Shown here in pieces: positions 21,348 through 30,998 of a DNA stretch of 64,000 nucleotides (position 1 is the stretch's first letter; every line of letters begins with the position of its first letter). The DNA comes from Vitrella brassicaformis (Eukaryota > Sar > Vitrellaceae): assembly GCA_001179505.1 (NCBI GenBank), contig CDMY01000040.1:3243-67242 (forward strand), given 5' to 3'. The notes beneath the pieces were generated by a model. That model was not told the origin of the DNA. It made no database searches and saw nothing but the letters and a program-made list of their open reading frames with translations. The position numbers and the translations under genes are program-made.

Positions 21348-22488
21348 ATGTGCAGATCTTTCGCCGCCTTTGCAGCGCTTGTGGCTGCGTTGCCGTGCGT
21401 GCTGGGTACTCAGAAGGGCGCCATCAAGCTCGACTCGTGGACATATGAGAAGTTCCTGTCACTGCCTGGACAGAAGGTATGATAGGGCAGAGAGAGACTG
21501 GTGGTGGCTGACCAGCGGGTGGATGGCACTTTGTGTGTGGTGTGTGTTGGCTGCAGGTGCTGGTGAAATTCGACAAAGGTAGGCACTGCACTGCAGTGAA
21601 ACAGACGGGTTATTGACGGTCACTCTGGTGTGTTGCTTTCTGTGGGCGTTTGACCAACCAGCATACGCATACGGCGACACAGAAGGTCAGGCATGACACA
21701 GAGAAGAGAAGAGAATCGCTGCAGTGCACTGGTCCATCTCTCTCTGCACGTTGTGTGTTCAGATGCGTTCAAGAGTCTGTGCGAGAAGGTCTCCAAACAC
21801 AGCTCCTTCTTCGTCGCCGAAGTGCCAATAGCCGGTACACACACGCCCACACACAGGCGACACAAGCCAGCGTCTTATTATTCACTCCTTCTCACGTGCC
21901 TGCTGTTGGTGCAGAGTACGGCGACAAGGAGAACGACGACCTGCGGGAGCGGTACAGCCTCAAGAAGGACGACTACCCCGTCTACAAGCTCGTGACCACC
22001 GGCCCCAACTTCGACGAAAAGGCCGTCAACTACACCGGCGACAAAACCGCAAGAGGTCAGTCACGGACACACACGGATGGGAAACAGAAACGGTCCCTGT
22101 TTCTGCGCGCGGCGTCACTTCAGATTTGGTGCGGTTTCTGAGAACCAATGGCATCCGCATCACGTTAGCCCGGCACTCAAACTCACACACAGACGGCACA
22201 TGACCTCTGCCCATCATCCTTTCCTTCCTTGTCTGTCTGTCTGCAGTGGTGTCGGAGGTCTGAAAGAGTATGACGAGCTGGCCGAGAAGTTCATCACCAA
22301 AACCAGTGAGGCGGACCGCAAGGCCGTGTTGGATGCGGCCCAGACAAAGGCTGGTGGCGAGGAGGACACCGACGTCAAGAACAAGGCCGAGATGTACGTC
22401 AAGACCATGAAGAAGATCGTCGAGAAGGGGCTCGACTACGTCAACACCGAGACCGAGCGAGTCGCCAAAGTGCTCGGGGTCAGCACAG

Positions 22489-22520
<32 letters not shown>

Positions 22521-22667
22521 GATGCGCCGATGTGGAATGGTGACATTAATTGCTGTCTCTTTTCGCTCCTATAGGGCAAGATGAGTGACGACAAGAAGAA
22601 GCAGATGGAGGTCAAGCTCGACGTGCTGTCCTCATTCGAGGGCGTCAAAGTGCACGAGGAGCTCTGA
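21348..22667 (+). CDS. ERP29: ERp29-like endoplasmic reticulum protein
   Basis: Seven exons: 21348-21476, 21557-21578, 21662-21685, 21763-21834, 21915-22055, 22258-22478 and 22575-22667; phases agree, about 233 residues. A signal peptide (CRSFAAFAALVAALPCVLG) is followed by the redox-inactive thioredoxin-like domain: KGAIKLDSWTYEKFL, VLVKFDKAYAYGD, FFVAEVPIAEYGDKEND, SLKKDDYPVYKL. The all-helical ERp29 C-domain follows (YDELAEKFI, KMSDDKKKQMEVKLDVLSSF). The end, HEEL, is KDEL-like, as human ERp29 ends KEEL. ERp29 acts as a secretory-pathway chaperone. Two micro-exons of 22 and 24 nt are notable. Confidence 0.92.
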
Positions 22668-23697
22668 CCGCAGGTAGCTCAATCGCTGGGTGGCTGGGTG
22701 GTGGGCGGGGTGCGGGGATCTATCGCATGGATGGACTGATGTGTGCTGCTGCATGCTGCATGAATCGATGTGTGAGCGTGGGTACGTGTGTGGACGGTCT
22801 GTCTATCTGTCTATCTCGACTGGGGGACAGACGGACATCACACAGGACTCAGTCAGGCAGAAAGGCAGGCAGCGCACATCCCAATTAAGGACTTACACGC
22901 CCTCATGCACTCACTAGTCATCTATAGTACTTGTGTGTACGTGTTTGTACTGTGTCTTTGTCCCCGTCAGCAGCCCGAGGGCGCGGGCAACCACAAGCAG
23001 TCGGACAGACAGAGAGCCAGACAGACATGCAGCCTGAGGTAGATAGAAAGACAAGCGGCTGTTTCTCCGTGTCTGTCGGTGGGCCTGTGTGTGTTTTGTG
23101 AGCGAGCGAGCGCACACGACTCGTTGGGGTTGGGCGTGTCAAGCAACAGATACAAGTTTATGGTGAGTGGCCGACCGATTGACCTCATCGTGTCAGACTA
23201 ACATGCCATGATGAACGAACTCGGTCTTGCCTACTGGGCCGAGCGAGCCATCGCCCACGCAGAGCCATCCAGAACCACACACAGGAATGATAGGCCATTC
23301 ATTGGCACGTCCGTCTGCCGTGTCTTCGACGGGTTTCCTCCCCTTCCTCCCGACGCTTTTGCCAGGCACCCAAGATCAGGCCCAGGCGAAGGCGTCGAAG
23401 GAAGGAGATGCAACCCGTCAAGGGACAACGGCATAAGGCGCAAGAACCAGACTGGAGACCCTTGACCCCGTCAATTCATTGTCTCTGCGTCGATGCGTTC
23501 GTGTTGCTGCTGTTCGCACAGCCGCCTTGACCCTGTGGCACACCCAGAGGTGATTCTGGATGCGCCACGAGGTCGGTGTAGCTTGTCGATACCAGCAACG
23601 AGAACACATGTACGGCTGAATCCATCCATCCATCAGCCCACCCTCCCTCTCTGAAGCTAGCTGTACAACCAGGCGTCCCCTCCCTCCCCTCCCCTAC
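22668..23697. other. Intergenic, no gene seen
   Basis: About 1 kb between convergent 3' ends. GACA/GTCT repeats and CA-rich sequence; open frames are short and unsupported by splice phase. Confidence 0.5.
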
Positions 23698-24686
23698 TCA
23701 GTCAGCAATGGCAGCCATCTGCCTGAAGGTGGCGTTGTTACGCAGCCTAGCGTAGTCCTTCAACTCGAAGTCGAATCGGATGCCCTTGCCCCGCTCCTCG
23801 GCGTGCGCCACCTTCCGCAGCGTGCCCAGGTAGAGGTAGGCCCCGCCCACCGGCCGGCAGAGCAGCAGCACGTGCATGGATGAGTCTTCGCGCAGCCGCC
23901 GCACCAGCGGGTGTGCGGGGCCGTACCGCTCTGGGGCGTACCAGTTGATGTTCCGCCCCTTGTTGGTGAGCAGGTTGCCGTAGGCGGTGCATGCAGATGA
24001 GGAGCGGGGGGAGGGCTGGTGCTGCTGGTCGAGTGCGGGCAGGTTGATGAAGAGGATGGCGGCGTTCGTCAACCTGAGCAAGGCAGCACATAGTGCGTAC
24101 AACCATGGACACACAACACGTCTCAGTTGTTCTTCTCCTCTTTGTGTGTTCGCGTCGTTGGTTACTCTAGGATGCCGGCGTATTTGTTGAAGCGCACAGG
24201 TCCGTTGCAGAGGAGTGTTATGGCCTCTCGCTTGAGCTTGCCGACCTCGTTGCCCACGTGCTCATTCAGACACGAAGGATTCACCACCTGCAATGCAATG
24301 CAACACGACACACATCAATGAGACCAGACCTTGCCCGTGTTTGTGTATGTTGCTCACAACGTTCTTGGCAGATGGAGTGGCGCGCTGCACCCATCCACAC
24401 ACACACACACACACACAGAGTCATGCAGAGAAGCATCCAACTTGGGCATCCAATGCGCTGAATGCACGAAGCCCTCCCCCACCTGAATGAAGAAGTGCCT
24501 GATGTGGTCCACGATCTCTATGGGGACGGCCGCCATGTCCGGGCTACGCATCCAGGCCCACAGCAGCATCAGCACAGGGCTGGGAGGAGGGGCAGGTGCG
24601 AGAGAGGAAGAGGCCGCTTCCCCCCGCCCATTCTTCTGTTTCTTGGCCGCCGCCCCTCCGGCGCCTCCCTTGCGCTTTCTGGCCAT
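23698..24686 (-). CDS. Uncharacterised basic protein, DUF3427-like C-terminus
   Basis: Three exons: 24483-24686, 24166-24287 and 23698-24073; about 233 residues. The N-terminus looks like a nuclear localisation signal (ARKRKGGAGGAAAKKQK). The C-terminal ~110 residues (YGNLLTNKGRNINWYAPERY, HPLVRRL, MHVLLLCRPVGGAYLYLGTL, GIRFDFELKDYARL) recall the DUF3427 pattern of bacterial helicase-linked domains and similar unnamed domains in protists. No catalytic motif is identified. The family call is by pattern resemblance and should be treated as tentative. Confidence 0.65.
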
Positions 24687-24879
24687 CTCAAAAGCTACCT
24701 CGTCATCTCCAAGAGTGCGAGCTTGAAGCCAGAGAGGCAGGGATGTGCAGGAGAGGATGTATGGGAGAGGACACAGAAGAGTCCATACAAGACCATGCTA
24801 TCACAGACACTTGTAGATCTCTCGAATTCAGCGGCTCATTCATGACCATTGTGGGCGCATCGAGTCTTCACAAGCTGGC

Positions 24880-25750
24880 ATGATGAAGAAGGTGCATTTC
24901 GACTTCACTGGCAAGGTCAGATCTACGCAGAAACAATTGATGGATGCACCTTGCTGTTGCCTCTGACTGTGTGCAGCGTGCGCTCGTCACAGGGGCTGGC
25001 AAAGGCATTGGCCGGGCGGTGGCAAAGGCCCTCATCGACAGCGGCGCTGAGGTGATTGCAGTGACAAGGACGCAGGCCGATCTTGACTCCCTGAAGGCAG
25101 AGGTGGCCGCTGAGGGGAAACCCAGCAATTGCCTTGTGTGCGTCGCTGTGGATGTGGGTGACGCCGGTGCTCTGCGGCCTGCACTGGAGGGCTGCGGCGA
25201 CATCGACCTGGTGGTCAACAACGCGGGCATCAACGTGCTGCAGACCTTCCTCGAGACCACGGCAGACGCCTTCGACCTGACCATGAGCGTCAACCTTCGG
25301 GCGTGCCTCGTCGCCTCACAAGTGGCCGCCGAGTCGATGATCCGCCGGGGCGTCAAGGGGACCATCGTCAACGTCTCCAGCCAGGCCTCGTTGCTGGCGC
25401 TGCCCAAGCACACGGCCTACTGTGCGAGCAAGGCTGCCCTGGACATGCTCACCAAGTCTGCAGCACTGGAGCTCGGCCCTCACGGCATCCGGTGTAACGC
25501 CGTCAACCCGACGGTCGTCATGACCGACCTGGGCAAGGCGGCCTGGGCGGAGGCCAAGAAGTCGGCGCCCATGCTGGACGGCATTCCCCTCGAGAGGTTT
25601 GCCGGTGTGGACGAGGTGGTGCAGCCGATACTCTTCCTGCTATCCGAGGGAGCCTCGATGATCAACGGGACGGTGCTGCCCGTCGATGGCGGATTCACGT
25701 GCGCCGCCACGCTTCGGAAGGATGCAGTGCTGGCCGCAGAGAAGGCATGA
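24880..25750 (+). CDS. DCXR: Short-chain dehydrogenase, L-xylulose/dicarbonyl reductase type
   Basis: Two exons: 24880-24915 (MMKKVHFDFTGK) and 24977-25750; about 269 residues. Classical SDR motifs are present: the cofactor loop TGAGKGIG, NNAG, and the catalytic Ser (NVSSQASLLAL) with Tyr-x3-Lys (YCASK). The order and wording RTQADLDSL, ALDMLTKSAALELGPH, RCNAVNPTVVMT and LPVDGGF match human DCXR closely. DCXR uses NADPH to reduce L-xylulose to xylitol and also reduces dicarbonyls. The Arg after the first strand, VTRTQ, fits NADP(H) preference. No targeting peptide is seen, so it is probably cytosolic. Confidence 0.92.
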
Positions 25751-26561
25751 GGACAAGTAATGTAGGACTTGGTCCTTGTTTTGCCTTGCCCTTGTCTGCC
25801 TGCGGATTGTATTGTAGTTGGTTGGTTTCAGTAGGGGCAGCCAGTGTGTGGAATACATTGCAATGACGTGGGGTTATTTATTGAAAGCTGACTTTCTGTG
25901 TCTGCTGGCCGCGTGCTGCATATGCCTGTGTCTGCGTGTGCGCCGTGCACCGCCGCACACGCACACGCACAGACACTACATGCACATGCACGGACGAAGG
26001 GGTGTGCGTCTCCTTCCCTCTCTCTCCATGTGTGTGTGTCGGCGCCTTGCACCCTGACTCTGTGGGAGGGATGAGATGAGTTTGTTATGTGTAGTCGGCA
26101 TGGTCAAGGCAAGTTGAGCGAGTTGCCTGTCCGGTCTGTTGGCTGAGTACTCGAAACCACCTGTCTACCCTGCTTCGAGGAAGGAGGAAAACAGCCATGC
26201 ACTGAAAAGAAGCAGAGGGCCCCTGCAACTGACATACGTGCATCGAAGAGGCTACAGCGCATGGCCATCTGTCTGTTTGTCCAGCTGTCCACGACAATGG
26301 ACAGAGATGACAGACACAGACACACATCCGTAAAGCACCGACAAAAAGGCACACGTAGGGCAACCAGACAGACAGACAGACAGAGAGAAAGAGAGGATCT
26401 GCCTCATAATTTCCTTACACACAGCACCTACCACTCACCACACCATCCAGCCTACACCACACCACCCACATGTGTACACGTCCAGTCACGAACCTCACTC
26501 AGCCAGCCGAGTTGAAGAAAGAATGCCATTAATGAATGCAGGATAGATCACCCCCTCCCAC
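25751..26561. other. Intergenic, no gene seen
   Basis: Between convergent 3' ends. Contains GACA repeats at about 26366-26385 and CA-rich tracts; no supported gene. Confidence 0.5.
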
Positions 26562-27590
26562 TCACGGGTGGATGGCCTTGACACATGCCTCGAGGCTGTC
26601 GCCATGGGTGAAGGTGAACCGGGTGCGCACCTTCTTCCACAGACCGAAGGCAGAGCAGTGCACTCTGACGTGTGTCTTCCCCGTCACGTGCCACCGCGCC
26701 CAGTCCCTCCACAAATGAAACAACATCTTCGGTCCGCCAGGGCCCTGCTCGACGCGCCCCACTCCGATGCCCACTCTGTACGTGTCGAAGCGGTAACATG
26801 CAATTTGGTTGTTGTGGCCTTCGTGGGGGCTGGGCCGTGCATCGAATCCGCGGATGATTTCCCACGCCACACGGCCACGCACCTGGATGCTGATCGTGGC
26901 CTCGGCACACCCCTTGTGAACCTCGCCAACAGACGATGCCTCGACGCAGAATGCGAGCGGCTGGTCCCCGGTGTTGATGCTGAACTTGAGGTATGCATCG
27001 CCCTCGGTGGTCAGCTCCCCAGCGTCGGCATCCCACGTCCCACTCCCTGTCATCCTTCTGAGCTCCAGAGGGAAACGCTGCTGCTTCTTCTCGGGGACGG
27101 GGAGCCCCAGCATGTCGCTGAGCCTCACATACTCCGCTCGCAGGTCCACGGGGATGGCCGATGGGCCCACCTCGGCCAGGTGCCTCTCCAGGCTCTCCCG
27201 CTCCAGCCGCTTGACGATCAGCGCGAAGCTGTCAGCGTCATAGTGAGGCAGAAGGATGCGGCCCTGGTCGTCTTTCTTGCAATGGTCGCTCCATATGTCG
27301 CTGAGCATCAGCGTCAGGCAGGAACTCGGAAACTGCGAGCGAAGGTGCGCCACCACAGATGACGAGAGCGTCATTGGGCTGCCGCCAACGATGAGATCTA
27401 CATCCGAAGGGGCAGAAGAGTCGTTCGACGACAGCATGGTTGTTGAAGGAGGGGGCGGAGCGGACGGCATGACGGTCGAATCAGCGACACTGATGCGCAC
27501 CCCCCACACACAACAAAGACGATTTGGGAGAGATCTCCACCTCGCTTCCCAGCCTGTGCGTACATACCTCGAGAGCTCGTGCTGCTGCAT
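26562..27590 (-). CDS. BTB/T1-like domain protein
   Basis: A 23-nt first exon (27568-27590, MQQHELS) joins by GTATGT...CATCAG to 26562-27489; about 316 residues. Residues ~35-140 look like a BTB/T1 fold (DVDLIVGGSPMTLSSSVVAH, RILLPHYDADSFALIVKRLE, RAEYVRLSDMLGL). The C-terminal ~170 residues (SGTWDADAGELTTEGDAYLK, RVAWEIIRGFDARPSPHEGH, GRVEQGPGGPKMLFHLWRDW) may be a beta-rich domain with no name I can give. It differs from the two BTB-TLDc genes in lacking TLDc. The 5' end lies close to the conserved element at 27750-27960. Confidence 0.7.
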   Translation of the reverse strand: MQQHELSRYVRTGWEARWRSLPNRLCCVWGVRISVADSTVMPSAPPPPSTTMLSSNDSSAPSDVDLIVGGSPMTLSSSVVAHLRSQFPSSCLTLMLSDIWSDHCKKDDQGRILLPHYDADSFALIVKRLERESLERHLAEVGPSAIPVDLRAEYVRLSDMLGLPVPEKKQQRFPLELRRMTGSGTWDADAGELTTEGDAYLKFSINTGDQPLAFCVEASSVGEVHKGCAEATISIQVRGRVAWEIIRGFDARPSPHEGHNNQIACYRFDTYRVGIGVGRVEQGPGGPKMLFHLWRDWARWHVTGKTHVRVHCSAFGLWKKVRTRFTFTHGDSLEACVKAIHP

Positions 27591-27749
27591 CCCTTCAACC
27601 AGACGGAGATCTCTTCAGCCGAAGTCCTGATGCACACAGAGGCGAGTGCAGGTCTGGGAACCATCTTCCCTCATGTGCACACCTGCGCTCCACCCGGAAG
27701 TTTCTGGTTTCTGTCCGAATTTGCGACAAAACAGCCTCGATCTTTCGCG

Positions 27750-27960
27750 AGCTTAGCTCGCAGAAAGGCCATGACCAAATCTTCGTGTTTTCCCCCTCTT
27801 TCTCCGCGAGTCACTGTGTGTCTGACCCGGGGAGACATTCGTCGAATGAAATCGCAAAACGAATTTGCCAGGTTCGAGAAAACCATCAATTCGACCCTCA
27901 CTCGATCAGGCCGAGAAGGAGATGTCCTGGACCACATTTCAACGCTTCACAGATGCGGGG
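27750..27960 (+). promoter_or_regulatory. Conserved upstream element, copy 1
   Basis: About 210 bp similar to the reverse complement of 44165-44395, with a perfectly matching core of about 60 bp (27848-27908; contains GCAAAACGAATTTGCCAGG and AACCATCAATTCGACCCTC). It lies 230-440 bp upstream of the secreted TLDc gene and reads in the same direction. It could be a promoter element or a small transposon. Confidence 0.6.
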
Positions 27961-28190
27961 CTGGCTCCCCGAGGCTTACCCACTCGAGATCTGGAAGCGG
28001 GCAGCCTCGATCAGGCCCCGACAGAGGAGAGCCCTCCCTCCTCGCCTGCTCTCTCCTCCTGTCTGCCTTGTCTTCCTGTCTTCTTGTTGACTGCAGACGC
28101 TGCCTTTGTTTATCTGCCTTTGTTTATCTGCTACCTTTGATAGAAATCAATAAGAAGACTCGTTGGCTCCTCTCTTCCCCTTCAGCTCTT

Positions 28191-29016
28191 ATGGTGATTT
28201 GGGCAGTGACTGTCCTGCTGGTTCTCTCTGTGGCCTGGACGTCAGCAAAACCCGCGCAACAGGTACACAGAGAGGACGACGATTTGATGTCGTGAGAGAG
28301 AGGATGACTTGTGTGTTCAGGTCCACTTGCGTCGCGTGCAGGAGGCCTCACCGCCGAACGGCACGTCGCTGTCTGCGTCAGAGTATGAGGGGCTGATCGG
28401 CCTCCTTGGAAACGGCACCACGCGACTCGCCTCGCTCTACCGGTAGACCCACGCGCTTGACTCCAGATTCCGTTTCTGTGCATGTGTGTGTGTGTGTGTG
28501 TGTGTGTGTAGGACATCTGAGCACGGCACCAGCTATGACGACCTGATCGACCGTGTGGGCGACGCAAAGCCTTTGGTGTTTGTGGTCAGAAAGGATCAGT
28601 ACGTGTTCGGCGCCTTCATCAGTGCCGGCCTGCGGCTGCCCGACGACCCGGCCAGCTACCATCGAGTCGAGTGTGATGTGTGGCATTTCTCGCTGGCCGG
28701 CCACTTCCCCCAGCCGACCAAGATCGAGATCGAGCAATGGGAGCACTATGTGGAGGTGGCGGGGGGGCAGAGGAGTGTGGCGGTTGGGGGCCCTTCGGTG
28801 TACATTGGTGGGGTCCTGTGGGTGAAGGCAGAGTACGATGTTGGCGTGGCTGCTGATGATGTCCTCTACTGCAAACAGCTCACTCGGAGTGTGCCTGAGG
28901 GCTACACGGGAGTGAGTACTGAATATGGCACGGCTCTTCTGGCTGGCTGGTCCACGTTCATGGCTGACGAGATCGAGGTGCTGCACGTGGTGGGTTGGGG
29001 CAGTAATCAAGAGTGA
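28191..29016 (+). CDS. Secreted TLDc-domain protein
   Basis: Three exons: 28191-28262, 28321-28442 and 28512-29016; about 232 residues. The N-terminus is a signal peptide (MVIWAVTVLLVLSVAWTSA). A TLDc domain fills the rest: LIGLLGNGTTRLASLYR, SYDDLIDRVGDAKPLVFVVR, YVFGAFISAGLRLP, GGPSVYIGGVLWVKAEYDVG and the end DEIEVLHVVG. Most TLDc proteins (OXR1, NCOA7, TLDC2) are intracellular, so entry into the secretory pathway or plastid route is unusual. Chromerid plastid proteins also begin with signal peptides; no obvious transit segment follows here. Confidence 0.75.
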
Positions 29017-29075
29017 GGCGTCTGTCTGTCTGTGTCCTTCGTCACTCCTCGTTTTTTCTCGTTCGATGCGATTCG

Positions 29076-29083
<8 letters not shown>

Positions 29084-29105
<22 letters not shown>
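29084..29105 (+). repeat. (TC)n microsatellite
   Basis: A pure TC run in the 3' flank of the secreted TLDc gene; a second one lies at about 29400-29420, next to the stop of the DUF1499-like gene. Confidence 0.8.
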
Positions 29106-29109
<4 letters not shown>

Positions 29110-29418
29110 CTTTATAAAGGCAGCAGATGTCCGACACGGATGTGAGTGTGTGTCTGTCTGTGCCGATGTGACCTGACAGCACAGCCAAACCGCTGCGTGG
29201 CCGATTGACTGAGTGAATGTCAGTCAGTCTGGCGATCATGTGAAAGTAAAAGTGCGTTCATTCGCTCAAGCCCAGACCAACCAACAGTCAGGAGTAGGGT
29301 CTCAAAAACACCAACACACATCTCATCATCCGTAATTAACACCTTCGCACACGGAAAATGTCCACATTCGCTGGCCATCCATCCATCTATCCGGTCAGTC
29401 TCTCTCTCTCTCTCTCTC

Positions 29419-30648
29419 TCAGTATGTGGTGACAGCGGGCCACCCCAGCACCTGCCGTATCTCCTCCAGCCGCTTCCTGTTGCTGTCGTTGTCGCCCTAC
29501 ACAACACACACACACACACACCCATCAGCAGCCAGTGTGTGAATGGTTGTGCTGGTGGGGCCTGCCTGCCCGTGTGTCGGCTTACGAGTGGAGTGGTGAA
29601 TGGGAACACAAAGATGGTGTCCCTCGACCTTGAGCTGGCCAAACACAGCTTCAGGTCGGGCTTCATCAGAAACTCAATGTCGTCATAACCGCCAGGAATG
29701 AACGAAGGCACCTACCGCACAGACACACAGAAACATGATAAGAGGGAGAACACATGAGTGTCTTGCTGCTTGTGTGGCTGTTGTTTGACACACTGACTTC
29801 AGCTCTGAGGTAGAGCCGCTCATCGTCGACTCTTTTGACGGTCGCCTCGGGCCAAAAAGTCACCGTCTGCACCAGCTTGTTCCACGCTGCATGGCATTGA
29901 TGCAACCACAACATCTGCAGGCTCCGTCCGAGTGCGTAATGCAAGGCACGGCACCTGACCTGCTCGTGGGTCGCTTTGCCTGTCCTCGAATGAGCCCTCG
30001 TAGGACCAGGGCGGCACATACCTCTCGGGCACACGCACTGCAGAGCTGCTCACCTGCGCACAAACCACACGACACACTCTTTCTCTCACGAGTATGTGCT
30101 GTGCAGCAAATATGTGCAATCATCAATCTATCCGACGTCTCGCCTCCCTTACGCAGTTCTGCGTCGCTCGGCACTCACGCAGCCTGGACAGTACAGTACC
30201 AGCCGCCCACAAGCAGAACACGGACACGGACAACCCTCTCCGTGTGTGTGATTGATTGATTGATCGGCCGAGGTGGGCCTACGTGCTGTACCTACCTGCC
30301 GTCTTTGAGGTCGCTGTGTCTGCACGAGATCTTTTGCCCGAATGCCAGCGGCACCGTCTCGCACTCACGAGTCTCCTCGGCACTCAACCGAAGGCTGCGC
30401 GACACATCGCCCTCACCACAGGCACATTGTGCATAGGCCGTCAAACCCGCCATTGCAGCCAGATGGCCTCCGATAAGCTCTCGCCGGGACTTGTGAACGG
30501 ACATGGAACACTGATGCCTTCTCCTCGCTGCAGAGGGAAAGGGCCTCTGCTGCTGCCGACGAGCCGCATAAGACGGTCCTCTCTCACTCAGGTATGCCTT
30601 GACGGCTCGGCAGAAGAGCCACATGGCCAGCAACAGCCACGAGTGCAT
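29419..30648 (-). CDS. DUF1499-like protein with plastid/thylakoid-type leader
   Basis: Exons 30296-30648, 29960-30045, 29798-29886, 29586-29711 and 29419-29496. An extra short exon between 30296 and 30045 is possible. The C-terminal half matches the DUF1499 pattern: AWNKLVQTVTFWPEATVKRV, DDERLYLRAEVPSF, DDIEFLMKPDLKL and NRKRLEEIRQVLGW. The leader is composite: a signal peptide (MHSWLLLAMWLFCRAVKA), an Arg/Ser-rich stretch (SYAARRQQQRPFPSAARRR), then a second hydrophobic segment after a twin Arg (SRRELIGGHLAAMAGLTAYA). That order fits import into a complex plastid followed by twin-arginine export to the thylakoid lumen. Function of the domain is unknown. Confidence 0.7.
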
Positions 30649-30998
30649 AATTGACGAGCGCCCGGTCAGCTGACGTGAGTGCATCTTCAATGAACCGACC
30701 TGCAGACGCAACACACACGGAAAGGCAATGAATGAGCGCGTCTGCTTCAAGAGATCTACACGTGGTTCTGATAGCATTGCCTTTTCTGGGCTCTGCTGTG
30801 TGCTCGGCCGACCGTCTGCTGCCCGTTTCGCCGACGTGCTGACGATCGCCATGCGAGCTAAGCCAAAACATTCTATCCGAGGAAGGACAACACACAAGGC
30901 CCTGCCCGCAGGAGAGAGAGCACAACAGCAGGGCAGATCTGCCTTGTCCAGCTAGAAGCTCCAACCGGAAGATCAAGATCCGCCCCGGCAGACAGAGA
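30649..30998. promoter_or_regulatory. Divergent intergenic region
   Basis: About 350 bp between the starts of the DUF1499-like gene and the first large paralogue. An in-frame upstream ATG near 30683 could extend the former. No clear motif. Confidence 0.3.

Noticed and set aside
27579-28295. Long rightward open frame overlapping the conserved element
   Set aside because: It is open only because of composition; the real gene starts at 28191 with a signal peptide in the same frame, and the upstream part is the repeated non-coding element.
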